This document shows positions 45,212 to 54,198 of a stretch of 64,000 nt of DNA, piece after piece. The position numbers and the translations under genes were made by a program. Position 1 is the stretch's first letter. Each line of letters starts with the position of its first letter. The notes under the pieces are model-generated. The model was given only the letters and a program-made list of their open reading frames with translations. It made no database searches and had not been told where the DNA came from. The DNA comes from Acidimicrobiaceae bacterium (GTDB taxonomy: Bacteria > Actinomycetota > Acidimicrobiia > Acidimicrobiales > Ilumatobacteraceae), in NCBI GenBank assembly GCA_020637235.1, contig JACJWG010000010.1, positions 62,001 through 126,000 of the forward strand. The letters run 5' to 3'.

Positions 45212-47248
45212 ATGACCATCGCGGTCGACCCGTTCGATCACGGCATCTCGCGCGGCGGCCACGCCGACGGCACGGTGTCGCGCACCGTCGCACCCGTGCG
45301 CCGTCTGCCGGGCATCGTCGTCGCCGGCCTCGGCTCGCTCGGCGCCGGCGCCGTGCACGCCGCTGCCGCCGGCGCGCATGCGGAGCAGATCGAGCTCGCG
45401 CGCACCTTCATCGCCGTCGCCGTGGTGCAACTCGCCGTCGGCCTCTGGTGCATCGTCCGGCCGAACCGCGTCGTCGCTGCACTCACCGCCGTGGTGGGCG
45501 CCGCAGCCGTCGGCGGCTGGGTGGCCACGCGAGTGTCGGGCGTGTCGTGGATCGCCGGACTCGAGACCGCCGAACGTCCGCAGTTCGCCGACACCGCCGC
45601 CGCGCTGCTCGCCGCCGTGGCAGTGGGCGGCGCCCTGGCGGCAGCGCTCGTCGGATGGCAGCTGGCTCGACCGGCTCGCCTCGCCGCACCGGCGCTCGCT
45701 GCGCTCGCGTTGACGGTGCCCGCGATGGTGACGAGCACGACCCACGCCCACGACCACGGTGGCACCGCGACGCACGATCACGGCACCACCACCGCAGCCT
45801 CGGGCACCGATGCCGCTGCCCACGCCGACGACGGTCACCCACATCCCGACACCGCCGCGGCGCCGACCGGTGGCGCCGGCTCCGACGCCACCGCGGCGGC
45901 CGCGGGCGAGCACACCGACGAGCACACGGACGAGCACACCGACGAGCACACCGACGACGGGCACGACCACGCCACCACCGACACGGTGGCCGTCGTCGAG
46001 GGCGCGGCCCCATGGCCGCGCCCGTGGGATCCGGCGCAGCCGATCGATCTGAGCGGCGTCGAGGGCGTGACGCCCGAGCAGGAGGCCCGCGCCGTGGCCC
46101 TGGTGGAGGGGTCGCTCGCCGAACTGCCGAAGTACGCCGACGTCGAAGCGGCGAAGGCCGCCGGGTACGCCTCGATCGGCGACGCCGGCACCGGCAGCGA
46201 GCACTACATCCGATACGACCTCGTCCAGGACGACGTCATCCTCGATCCGACCCAACCCGAGTCGCTCGTGTACACCGTCGACGGCGACCAGCGGATCCTC
46301 GCCGGCGCGATGTACATCGCGAGTGCCCGGCCGCTCGACGACCCCGAGATCACGTCGTGGGCGGGACCACTGATGCAGTGGCACAACCACGGCGACCTCT
46401 GCTGGGACGTCGTCAACGGCGCTCGCCAGGTGGTCGGGCTCGTCGACGCCGACGGCGTGTGCGCACGCGGGGTCAACACCGGCGGCGCGAACCCGATGGT
46501 GCACGTGTGGATCACCCCGCACGAGTGCGGCGTGTTCGCCGCACTCGAAGGCGTCGGCGCCGGGCAGACGGCGGTCTCCGAGGAGGAACGGGTCGACAAG
46601 TGCCAGGCGGCGCACGACCACGGCCACGGCGCCACCGCCGAACCGAAGCCGTACGACCCGACGCAGCCCATCGACCTGAGCGGCACACCCGGCGTGACGC
46701 CCGAACAGCAGGCCGCCGCCGAGAACCTGATCGCGATCACCCTGATCCGTCTGCCCCAGTGGAGCGACCCGGCCGTGGCCGAGGCCGCCGGGTTCCACAG
46801 CATCGGCGACGCAGCGACGGGCCACGAGCACTACGTGAACTGGGACTGGATCGAGGACGACGTGATCCTCGATCCCGACCACCCCGAGAGCCTCGTCTAC
46901 GCACCGCAACCCGACGGCTCGAAGCGCCTCGTCAGCGCGATGTACATGCTGCCGAGCGACGTCGCACTCGAGGAGGTGCCCGACATCGGCGGGGCGCTGA
47001 TGCAGTGGCACATCCACGACGACCTGTGCTTCACCACCGGTGATGCGCCGAAGGTGGCCGGTCTCGTCGACAGCACCGGCGGCTGCCGCGCCGGGCTGCA
47101 GAAGTTCCGTCCTGCGCCGATGATCCACGTGTGGATCACGCCGCACCGCTGCGGTCCGTTCGCCGCGCTCGAAGGGGTGGGCGCCGGCCAGATCGCCGAG
47201 GGCGAGGATCGACTCTGCGACCACGCCCACGGCAGCGGCGGCTTCTGA
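45212..47248 (+). CDS. Membrane protein with His-rich linker and two copies of an unknown HxH/HxC domain
   Basis: 678 residues. About five membrane helices (residues 32-172), then a linker (176-253) rich in His and Asp, with HDHGG, HPHP and a 12-base repeat giving EHTDEHTDEHTDEHTD. Two similar domains of about 180 residues follow (about 272-453 and 481-660). Each has QPIDLSG, GVTPEQ, AAG[YF]xSIGDAxTG, DDVILDP, PESLVY, MQWHxHxDLC, GLVDxxGxC, MVHVWITPHxCGxFAALEGVGAGQ. The conserved His/Cys suggest metal sites, and the linker looks like a metal store. I do not recognise the family. SD GAAGGGA precedes the ATG; no partner genes are visible. Confidence 0.85.
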   Translation: MTIAVDPFDHGISRGGHADGTVSRTVAPVRRLPGIVVAGLGSLGAGAVHAAAAGAHAEQIELARTFIAVAVVQLAVGLWCIVRPNRVVAALTAVVGAAAVGGWVATRVSGVSWIAGLETAERPQFADTAAALLAAVAVGGALAAALVGWQLARPARLAAPALAALALTVPAMVTSTTHAHDHGGTATHDHGTTTAASGTDAAAHADDGHPHPDTAAAPTGGAGSDATAAAAGEHTDEHTDEHTDEHTDDGHDHATTDTVAVVEGAAPWPRPWDPAQPIDLSGVEGVTPEQEARAVALVEGSLAELPKYADVEAAKAAGYASIGDAGTGSEHYIRYDLVQDDVILDPTQPESLVYTVDGDQRILAGAMYIASARPLDDPEITSWAGPLMQWHNHGDLCWDVVNGARQVVGLVDADGVCARGVNTGGANPMVHVWITPHECGVFAALEGVGAGQTAVSEEERVDKCQAAHDHGHGATAEPKPYDPTQPIDLSGTPGVTPEQQAAAENLIAITLIRLPQWSDPAVAEAAGFHSIGDAATGHEHYVNWDWIEDDVILDPDHPESLVYAPQPDGSKRLVSAMYMLPSDVALEEVPDIGGALMQWHIHDDLCFTTGDAPKVAGLVDSTGGCRAGLQKFRPAPMIHVWITPHRCGPFAALEGVGAGQIAEGEDRLCDHAHGSGGF

Positions 47249-47265
47249 CGGCCCGGCTGCCCACG

Positions 47266-47400
47266 TCCTGGGCGCCAGCGAGGACTCACCACCGCAGCTC
47301 AACCGAGCACACCGGCGCCCAAAACGCCAGACCAGATCTCCTGGGCGCCAGCGAGCACTCACCACCGCAGCTCAACCGAGCACACCGGCGCCCTAAACGC
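47266..47400. repeat. Two copies of the about 73-bp intergenic repeat
   Basis: Copies start at 47266 and 47339 (period 73). Each has TCCTGGGCGCCAGCGAG, CTCACCACCGCAGCTCAACC and CCGGCGCCC. The two are nearly identical over about 60 bases. The ends GGGCGCC and GGCGCCC are inverse complements. It sits behind the His-rich gene and runs into a broken gene at 47359. Confidence 0.88.
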
Positions 47401-47543
47401 CGACGCCAGGTGATCCAGCCGGCGGTCGCAGCACCGATGATCACTGCGAGGGCGAGCACGTCGGGCCATGGGAACCGGTCGTGACGGATCGCGTCGACGG
47501 TCGACATCGCCGCGATCGCCACCACGAGCAGGCGGCCCCGCAT
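47286..47543 (-). CDS. Possible small membrane protein, tail inside the repeat
   Basis: Reading from ATG 47543: MRGRLLVVAIAAMSTVDAIRHDRF, then a hydrophobic DVLALAVIIGAATAGWITWRR segment. The reading continues into the repeat, so its C-terminus (after about residue 50) is repeat-derived. It could be a true short membrane protein whose end was replaced by the repeat, or chance; the hydrophobic pattern favours the former. Confidence 0.35.
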   Translation of the reverse strand: MRGRLLVVAIAAMSTVDAIRHDRFPWPDVLALAVIIGAATAGWITWRRRLGRRCARLSCGGECSLAPRRSGLAFWAPVCSVELRW

Positions 47544-47889
47544 CGCCGCGCAGCGAGCGGGCGCCGTCGGCATCGAGCACGACCAGGTCGGGCGAGGCGT
47601 CGGGCAGCACCAGCGGGTCGAGCGAGCGGGCACACCGAGTCGACCACATAGCTGCCATCCGCCCGGGCCATGCCGTCGTCACCACCGCAGCGGCGGGACG
47701 AGCCTCGTCGTCGAACCACACCGGCTGCGGCAGATCGTCGGTCGGGCGCTCCGCACGCCACCAATACTGCAGATCGGTCGCTTCGTACGGGCCGGCCGTC
47801 GGATGTGCGAGCCCGTTGCGCTGCGACAACGAGGTGACGGCACCGAGGTGCACCAGGCCACGCAGCCGACGCTCGTGGAGTGAGGCCAT
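47359..47889 (-). pseudogene. GNAT-acetyltransferase-like fragment, broken at the 3' end
   Basis: The first about 120 residues (MASLHERRLRGLVHLGAV start; HPTAGPYEATDLQYWWRAE; VWFDDEARPAAAVVTTAW; LDPLVLPDASPDLVVL) read like the N-terminal half of an actinobacterial GNAT acetyltransferase. After about residue 120 the frame turns into an arginine-rich out-of-frame run and then into the 73-bp repeat, and the acetyl-CoA part (Q/RxxGxG) is absent. This suggests a truncated gene. The identification is by pattern only. Confidence 0.5.
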
Positions 47890-47943
47890 GGACGGACCCG
47901 CGGTGACGGTGCGACGGTGACTGCGACCGTTTCCGGCCGGAGC

Positions 47944-49128
47944 TCAGCCGTTCAGTTCGGCGAGCACCTCGTCGGTGTGCTCACCGAGGTGGGGCACCCG
48001 CCCCGCGCGGAACGTGTAGCCGCCGAAGTCGACCGGGCCGTTCACCGCCCGGTATGGCGCCTCCCCCTCGCGGGGCGCCATCTCGACGAACGCGCCGTTC
48101 GCCTGCGCCTGGGGGTCGTCGATCACGTCGAAGATCGAGTTGATCGGCGCCCACCACACGTCGTGGGTGTCGAACCGGGCGACGAGGTCGTCGAAGTCGT
48201 GACGGGCGAACGCCTCGTCGAGCGCAGCGACGAGCGCCTCGCTGTTGGCCAACCGCACCTTGGCGTCGGTGAATCGCTCGTCGGTCGAGAGGTCGGCGTC
48301 GTCGAGCGCGGCGAGCAACTTCGGCCAGTGCCGATCGGCCTCGAGCAACAGCAGCCAGAACGAGCGACCATCGCGGGCCCGGTAGCAGTTGACGAGCGGA
48401 CCACGGCTGCGTTCGCGCGGCCGGGTGCTCTCGCGCTTGCCGAAACGGAGGGCGATCCCGATGTCCCACCCGATGGTGTACATCCCGGTGCGCATGAGGC
48501 TGGTGGCTACCAACCCGCCGACACCGGTGCGTTCGCGCTGGAGCAGCTTGGCCAGGATGCCGCTCAGCAACGTGATGCCGGTGGTGTGGTCGCCCATGCC
48601 GCTGCGCAACGCGGGCGGCAGCTGATCGGGCGGTACCAGGGTGTGCGCGACACCGCTGCGCGCCCAGAACGCGCCGATGTCGTAGCCGGCGCGGTTGCGC
48701 TCGGGCCCGTCGAGGCCGTAGCCGGTGAGGCTCGCGTAGACGAGGCGGGGGAAACGTTCGAGCACCGCGTCGTGGCCGAGGCCGAGGCCGAGACGTTCGA
48801 GCGCGTCGGGACGCACGTTGGTGACGAACACGTCGGCGGTGGCGAGCAGGCGATCCATGTTCGCCTTGCCCTCGTCGGTCTGCAGGTCGAGCACCACCGA
48901 CCGCTTGCCGCGGTTGTCGATCTCGAACGGCGGCACGCCCTGCTGGTCGGCGATGCCGAGCGCGCCGAACACGCGACGCTGCGGATCGCCGGCAGGTGGT
49001 TCGACCTTGATCACCTCGGCGCCCCAATCGGCGGCGAGACCAGCCGCTGCCGGACCCGCCACCCACACGCCGAGCTCCACCACGCGGTAGCCGTCGAGCG
49101 GTCCCGCTCCCCTGCCGTCGTCGTTCAT
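47944..49128 (-). CDS. Family III CoA-transferase (CaiB/BaiF)
   Basis: 394 residues. GYRVVELGVWVAGPAAAGLAADWGAEVIKVEPP, GKRSVVLDLQTDEGKANMDRLLATADVFVTNVRP and LVYASLTGYGLDGPERNRAGYDIGAFWARSG fit the formyl-CoA-transferase group; the active-site Asp is in RSGMGDHTTGITLLSGILAKLL. It swaps CoA between acids, substrate unknown. The ATG overlaps the stop of the MFS gene by 4 bases (ATGA), so the pump and the transferase are coupled. Confidence 0.9.
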   Translation of the reverse strand: MNDDGRGAGPLDGYRVVELGVWVAGPAAAGLAADWGAEVIKVEPPAGDPQRRVFGALGIADQQGVPPFEIDNRGKRSVVLDLQTDEGKANMDRLLATADVFVTNVRPDALERLGLGLGHDAVLERFPRLVYASLTGYGLDGPERNRAGYDIGAFWARSGVAHTLVPPDQLPPALRSGMGDHTTGITLLSGILAKLLQRERTGVGGLVATSLMRTGMYTIGWDIGIALRFGKRESTRPRERSRGPLVNCYRARDGRSFWLLLLEADRHWPKLLAALDDADLSTDERFTDAKVRLANSEALVAALDEAFARHDFDDLVARFDTHDVWWAPINSIFDVIDDPQAQANGAFVEMAPREGEAPYRAVNGPVDFGGYTFRAGRVPHLGEHTDEVLAELNG

Positions 49129-50630
49129 GGACGGGCACCTCCCTCGGTCGCCGGCTGTGGCGTGGCGCGTCGCGCCGCCATCGTCGTGGCGGCGTCGCTG
49201 TCGCGGATGAACCACGCGGCGAGCGCCGACACCAGCGTGAAGCCCACCGCGACGCCGAACGCAAGGCGATAGCCGGTGAGCGCCTGGTCGAGTTCGTCGG
49301 CCCCCGGAGGCCGGCTGAGCGACATGTACGACGCCAGGATGCTCGCCAGGATGGCGACGCCGATCGACACACCCACCTGTCGTTGCGTCGAGAAGATCGC
49401 CGACGCCCGGCCGTTGTCGGCCGGCGCGATGGTGGCGTAACTGGCGGCCTGCATCGGCACGAAGGCGAATCCCATGCAGAGGCCACGCAGGAACATCATC
49501 CCCCGGATGAGCCACAGGTTCGTGTCGTGGTCGAGACCGACGAACATCGTGATCACGAGCCCCGATGCCAGCAGCCCGAACGTCATCAACCGTCGCGGCC
49601 CCACCCGGGCGTACAACCGCCCGGCGAACTGCGACGAGATCATCACGCCGAACGCCTGCGGGAACGTGGTGAGGCCGCTGTGCAGCGCGTCCATGCCGCG
49701 GAACAGCTGCAGGTACAGCGGCATCACGAACAGCACCCCGAGGAAGCTCATCGTCGACAGCAGGCTGACGAGATTGCACTGGCGGAAGATGCGGTTGCCG
49801 AGCAGTCGCAGGGCGAGCATCGGCTGCTCGACGTGGGTCTCGACCCACACCATCGCGATCGCGGCGAGCACGCCGAGCACGCCGGTGATCAGCACCGCCG
49901 GGCTCGTCCACCCTGCTCGAGGCCCCTCGCTCAACGCGTACACCACCAGCGCGAGCGCGCTGCCCGACAGCACGAAGCCGGGCAGGTCGAAGCGGCCGGC
50001 GGTGGCCTCGCGGTCTTCGCGGAGGTGTCGCTGGCCGAACCACAGGCCGACGATGCCGATCGGCACGTTGATGAGGAAGATCCACCGCCAGTCGGCGTGG
50101 GTGACCAGCAGGCCGCCGACGATCGGGCCGAGCGCCGGCGCCAACAGCGTCGGGATCATGATGTACGTGCTGGCCTTCGCTCGCTCGGCCGGCGGGAAGG
50201 CTCGGAACAGCATCGACACGCCCACCGGGGTGAGCATCCCGCCGCCGATGCCCTGGACCACTCGGAAGGCGATCAGCTGACCGATCGACTGGGCGACGGC
50301 ACACAGCAACGACCCGGCGACGAACGACGCGAACGCGAACATGAACACGCGCTTCGTGCCGAACCGGTCGCCGAGCCAGCCCGACACCGGGATCCACACC
50401 GCCAGGCTGAGCGTGTAGCCGAGCACGATCCACTCGGCGTTCTCCGTCGCGAACTCCACGCCGAGTGCCGGGATCGCGACGTTGACGATGGTGAGGTCGA
50501 GGATGTCGAGGAACAGCGCCGTCACGTACACGACCGCGACGACGTACTTGTACGGCATCGACCGACCGAACACCTCGACGCGGACGTTGCCGCCGGCGTG
50601 CGTGTCGGGTGGGGCGGTCGAAGCGGTCAC
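49125..50630 (-). CDS. Drug:H+ antiporter-2 (14-TM) MFS transporter
   Basis: 501 residues with 14 predicted membrane helices. LDLTIVNVAIPALG (motif D1), GWLGDRFGTKRVFM (motif A), GIGGGMLTPVGVSM and PALGPIVGGLL (motif C) mark the EmrB/QacA family. It exports drugs or metabolites using the proton gradient. It lies 73 bases behind the first phosphohistidine-domain gene, and the CoA-transferase follows, so all may be one transcript. The start is GTG. Confidence 0.93.
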   Translation of the reverse strand: MTASTAPPDTHAGGNVRVEVFGRSMPYKYVVAVVYVTALFLDILDLTIVNVAIPALGVEFATENAEWIVLGYTLSLAVWIPVSGWLGDRFGTKRVFMFAFASFVAGSLLCAVAQSIGQLIAFRVVQGIGGGMLTPVGVSMLFRAFPPAERAKASTYIMIPTLLAPALGPIVGGLLVTHADWRWIFLINVPIGIVGLWFGQRHLREDREATAGRFDLPGFVLSGSALALVVYALSEGPRAGWTSPAVLITGVLGVLAAIAMVWVETHVEQPMLALRLLGNRIFRQCNLVSLLSTMSFLGVLFVMPLYLQLFRGMDALHSGLTTFPQAFGVMISSQFAGRLYARVGPRRLMTFGLLASGLVITMFVGLDHDTNLWLIRGMMFLRGLCMGFAFVPMQAASYATIAPADNGRASAIFSTQRQVGVSIGVAILASILASYMSLSRPPGADELDQALTGYRLAFGVAVGFTLVSALAAWFIRDSDAATTMAARRATPQPATEGGARP

Positions 50631-50703
50631 GAGATGGTGACCGTACCAGTGCCGTCGACGTCGTCGACGAGGGGAGGTGTCCCCCGACGGCGAGGCACCC
50701 GCC

Positions 50704-52347
50704 TCAGCCGTCGAGCACGGTGACGGTGCCGGTGGAGCCGTCGACGCGCACCCATGCGCCGTCGGGGATCCGTCGCGTGGCGTCGGTGACGCTCACCACG
50801 CACGGGATGCCGAGCTCGCGGCTCACGATGATCGCGTGACTCACGACGGCCCCGACGTTCACCACCACCGCCACCGCCGGCACGAACAGCGGGGTCCATG
50901 CCGGATCGGTGATCGGGGCCACCAGCACGTCGCCGGGCTCGAGCGCGAAGGGATCACCCGGATCGAGCACCACACGAGCCCGCCCCTCGGCGACCCCGGG
51001 TGCACCTGGCACGCCGGCGAGCACGTCGCCCGGCGCCGCGGCCTCCACCACCACGTCGCCCTTGCGCGGCCACTGCGACAGCGGCGGCGCTGCGCCGTCG
51101 ACGATGAACGGCGGCTCGAGCTCGAACAGCTCGAGGTACTGCTCTTCGCGGGCGGTGAGCCGGGGGCGGAACTCGTCGGGTCCGGCGACGAAGGCGTCGA
51201 GCTCGTCCTCGAGCAGCATGCACACCTCGCTCATCGTGTAGTCGTGTCGCGCCGCCAGCTCGCGCACCACGATGCGCACCTCGTGGAGCACGCGGATGAC
51301 GTTGGTCTTCGTGCGCTCGCGCCCGGCCAGGTAGGCGTGCGCCGACGCGAGCCCCATCTCGAACTGGGCGAGCGTGTCGGGTTGCCCGGCCAGGATCTCG
51401 CGCACCCTCGCCGTCGCGGCCTCACGCGCCGCGGCGTTGACATCGTTGCGCGCCATCGGCGACTCGTCGTCGGGTGCGCCACGCATGCGGTCGACCAACA
51501 CGGTCACCAGCGCCGGCTTGGTCTCCCACACCTCGCTGCGGATGTCCCACTCGTTCGGACCACGGCTGCCGAACTCGCGAATGAACGCTGCGAAGCCCTC
51601 GCGGTATTCGGCCGACGCGGGATCGAGGCGCGACAGCTCCCACATCGCTCGGCTCGGTGCGGCCGAGTCGACGTCGCCGACGCTGGTGATGAGGGTGAGC
51701 GCGAGCGATGGATCGCCCAGTGCCTCGGCCACGGCGCCGAGCACGCCGGGACCGATCGACGAGCCCGCCGTGACCGCGAGGTGCCGGCGGAACAGCTGCC
51801 GCAGGAGGGGCGCGAGCTCGTGTGCACGTGCCACCAGTTGGTCGTCCGTCAGCGTCGCGAGATCGGGCCGCGACGCCCGGGCCGCTCGCGATCGTTCGCG
51901 GTCGTCACGCAACTCGGGCAGATCGGTGGCGGTCATCACGCCCTGCATCCACGCACCCATCCGCTCGGACACCGTTGCGTTCTCGTGCCACGGCTCGGGC
52001 ACATACGGCGGCTTGTCGGGATGGTCGCCGAAGTACGCCTGGTCGATCGCCTCGGGCGTCAACCCCGGTCCGCGCACCCCGAACAACCGCGTCGACGACC
52101 CGTTGATGTAGAGGTGGCCGCCCACGAGGCACACCACCTCGGGGTGGGTCTCGGAGAGCTCCTCGGGCTCCATCGACGCGAAGTCGTACAGGCCGGCCTC
52201 CCGCCAGCCCTGCAGCATCGGCGTCCACGTGAGCGTCCATCCGAGCGGGCTCACGGGGTCGGGCAGCACCTCGCCGGCGTTGGCGCGGGTGAGCAGTGGG
52301 TAACGCGGGTTGATGTCCCAGTCGATGAACCAACGATCGGCGACCAT
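50704..52347 (-). CDS. PEP-utilizing-enzyme half with phosphohistidine domain, copy 1
   Basis: 547 residues. The start (YPLLTRANAGEVLPDPVSPLGW) matches the middle domain of rifampin phosphotransferase/PEP-synthase-like proteins, and FGSRGPNEWDIRSEVWETKP and RERTKTNVIRVLHEVR lie where that family has RGPGE- and R-rich motifs. The last about 100 residues are the swivelling phosphohistidine domain (AEGRARVVLDP, VSHAIIVSRELGIPCVVSVTDATRRIPDG), His in SHAIIVSRE. The ATP-grasp domain that normally comes first is missing. Similar to phenylphosphate synthase protein 1, which needs a separate ATP-binding partner; none is in view. AAAGGAT precedes the ATG, 28 bases behind copy 2. Confidence 0.82.
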   Translation of the reverse strand: MVADRWFIDWDINPRYPLLTRANAGEVLPDPVSPLGWTLTWTPMLQGWREAGLYDFASMEPEELSETHPEVVCLVGGHLYINGSSTRLFGVRGPGLTPEAIDQAYFGDHPDKPPYVPEPWHENATVSERMGAWMQGVMTATDLPELRDDRERSRAARASRPDLATLTDDQLVARAHELAPLLRQLFRRHLAVTAGSSIGPGVLGAVAEALGDPSLALTLITSVGDVDSAAPSRAMWELSRLDPASAEYREGFAAFIREFGSRGPNEWDIRSEVWETKPALVTVLVDRMRGAPDDESPMARNDVNAAAREAATARVREILAGQPDTLAQFEMGLASAHAYLAGRERTKTNVIRVLHEVRIVVRELAARHDYTMSEVCMLLEDELDAFVAGPDEFRPRLTAREEQYLELFELEPPFIVDGAAPPLSQWPRKGDVVVEAAAPGDVLAGVPGAPGVAEGRARVVLDPGDPFALEPGDVLVAPITDPAWTPLFVPAVAVVVNVGAVVSHAIIVSRELGIPCVVSVTDATRRIPDGAWVRVDGSTGTVTVLDG

Positions 52348-52375
52348 CTCCGGATCCTTTCGATGTGGGCGGGTG

Positions 52376-54043
52376 TCAGGCCAGCTCGAGCACGGTGACG
52401 GCGCCGGTGCTGCCGTCGACGCGGATGCGTGAGCCGTCGGGGATGCGACGCGTGGCGTCGGTGGCCGAGATGACGCACGGGATGCCGAGCTCGCGGCTCA
52501 CGATGATCGCGTGACTGAGGGCCGCACCGACGTCGACCACCACCCCGGCGGCCGGCACGAACAGCGGGGTCCACGACGGGTCGGTGATCGGCGCGACCAG
52601 GATGTCACCGGGCTCCAGGGCCGTGGGGTCGTTCGAGTCGAGGATCACGCGCGCGATCCCTTCGGCGTGCCCAGGGCAGCCGGGCAAGCCGGCCATCGTG
52701 TCGCCCGCACCGAGCATCCCCTCGGCGGGCGCGTCGCGACGGACCCACGTGTCGGGGCCGTCGGTGCGACCGACGAACACGAACGGTGGGACCAGCTCCT
52801 GCAGCCTCCGGTACTCGCTGCGTCGCTCGCGGATCGTGTCGGTGAACGCGTGCGGGTCGTCGATGCACGCCTCCACTTCGGCCATGCGCAGGAACCCGAA
52901 GTCCTCGATCTCGTCGAACGCACCCTTGGCCACCATGCGGGCGCCGAACTCGCGCATCGCCATCCGCATCTCATGGATACAGCGGATGTTGTTGGTCTTG
53001 GTGCGCTCGCGACCCGGCAGCCACGCTGCCGAGCACGCGATCGCCGCGGCCAGCTGGCCGTGGGTGGCGGGATCGCCCTCCACCATGGCGAGCAGCTCGG
53101 CGGCCGCCGCCTCGCGCTGGCGGGCCCGCTCGGCGTTGTGGAGGGCCGGATCGGCGTCGTCGCTCGCGCCGCGCATCCGGTCGATCGCGGCGAGGGCGAG
53201 CGCCGGACGCGTCTCCCAGGTGGGCGACCGCGCCTCCCACTCGTTCGGACCGCGACTGCCGAACTCGTACAGGAACTCGTCGAACGCCGTACGGAACTCG
53301 TCGCTGTCGGGATCCATCCGCGACATCGCCCACATCGCGTGGCTGGGGGCAGCCGAGTCGACCTCCCCGATGCCGGCGAGGATCGGCAGGATCAGATCCG
53401 GGCGGCCGACGGCGGTGGCCACCGCCGAGATCGCGCCCACCGGTACGGTCGCCATGTAGGTGGTGAACAGGTGGTGTGCGAAGTACGTGCGGTGGTACGG
53501 CACGAGCTCGAGGTAGCGCTGCCAGAGCTGCAGCTCCGTCCACGTCGAGTAGTCCGGACGGTCGTGGCGCATCTGCTTGGTCTCGTCGCGGTCGGCGGTG
53601 AGCTCGGTCAGATCGGACAGCGCGGTCTGCGCGAACACCCACCCGAACGTCTCGCCGATCCGCTCGCTCAGGTCGGGGCGCACGTCGCCGGGCATCTCGC
53701 TGTACGGCGGGATGCCGGGCTGTGCGCCGAAGAACGTGTCGTCCATCGCCTGCCACGACAGGCCCGGGGCACGTTCGCCGAAGAGTCGGATGAGCGAGGC
53801 GTTCAGATAGCAGTAGCCGCCCTGCACGCCGAGCTGGCAGTACTGGTCGTCGGGGAACTCGTCGGCCTCGAACGCCCCCATCCGCACCCAGGCGTCGCGC
53901 CAGCCCAGCTCGGCGTACCACAGCGCGGTGTCGCTGGTGAGCGGCGTGACCGGATCGGGGAACACCTCCCCCACGTTGGCTCGTGTGTAGAGCGGGAAGC
54001 GCTCCGACAGATCGGAGTCGGTCACGTAGTAGCGGTCGCCCAT
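52376..54043 (-). CDS. PEP-utilizing-enzyme half with phosphohistidine domain, copy 2
   Basis: 555 residues, clearly a paralog of copy 1 over its whole length: FPLYTRANVGEVFPDPVTPL, SAAPSHAMWAMSRMDPDS, EFGSRGPNEWEARS, RERTKTNNIRCIHEMRM and the His domain GAALSHAIIVSRELGIPCVISATDATRRIPDG. It also lacks the ATP-grasp domain. The ATG at 54043 is chosen because a GGGGGGA ribosome site stands just before and upstream reading is unlike the family. It is the first gene of the minus-strand run (copy 2, copy 1, MFS, CoA-transferase). Two unequal copies suggest a heteromeric enzyme or different substrates. Confidence 0.82.
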   Translation of the reverse strand: MGDRYYVTDSDLSERFPLYTRANVGEVFPDPVTPLTSDTALWYAELGWRDAWVRMGAFEADEFPDDQYCQLGVQGGYCYLNASLIRLFGERAPGLSWQAMDDTFFGAQPGIPPYSEMPGDVRPDLSERIGETFGWVFAQTALSDLTELTADRDETKQMRHDRPDYSTWTELQLWQRYLELVPYHRTYFAHHLFTTYMATVPVGAISAVATAVGRPDLILPILAGIGEVDSAAPSHAMWAMSRMDPDSDEFRTAFDEFLYEFGSRGPNEWEARSPTWETRPALALAAIDRMRGASDDADPALHNAERARQREAAAAELLAMVEGDPATHGQLAAAIACSAAWLPGRERTKTNNIRCIHEMRMAMREFGARMVAKGAFDEIEDFGFLRMAEVEACIDDPHAFTDTIRERRSEYRRLQELVPPFVFVGRTDGPDTWVRRDAPAEGMLGAGDTMAGLPGCPGHAEGIARVILDSNDPTALEPGDILVAPITDPSWTPLFVPAAGVVVDVGAALSHAIIVSRELGIPCVISATDATRRIPDGSRIRVDGSTGAVTVLELA

Positions 54044-54186
54044 GTCGTCCCCCCAGACGCTCGGTGCTGCAGCCGTCCCCCGACGGCCGGGCCGCATCTT
54101 AGGCACGTGACTGACGTCACGCGCCAGGATCGTGTCCCGATGGCACGAGTCGGGCGGACGCGTGGCCGAACGGACCCAGGTGCTGC

Positions 54187-54192
54187 GATCCT
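54187..54192 (+). promoter_or_regulatory. -10-like GATCCT, leaderless start of the ABC1 kinase gene
   Basis: GATCCT, six bases, ATG at 54199. Confidence 0.35.
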
Positions 54193-54198
54193 GTGGGC

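Noticed and set aside
45911..45962. 12-base tandem repeat as a separate element
   Set aside because: It is in-frame coding for EHTD units of the His-rich linker, so it is listed within the gene.
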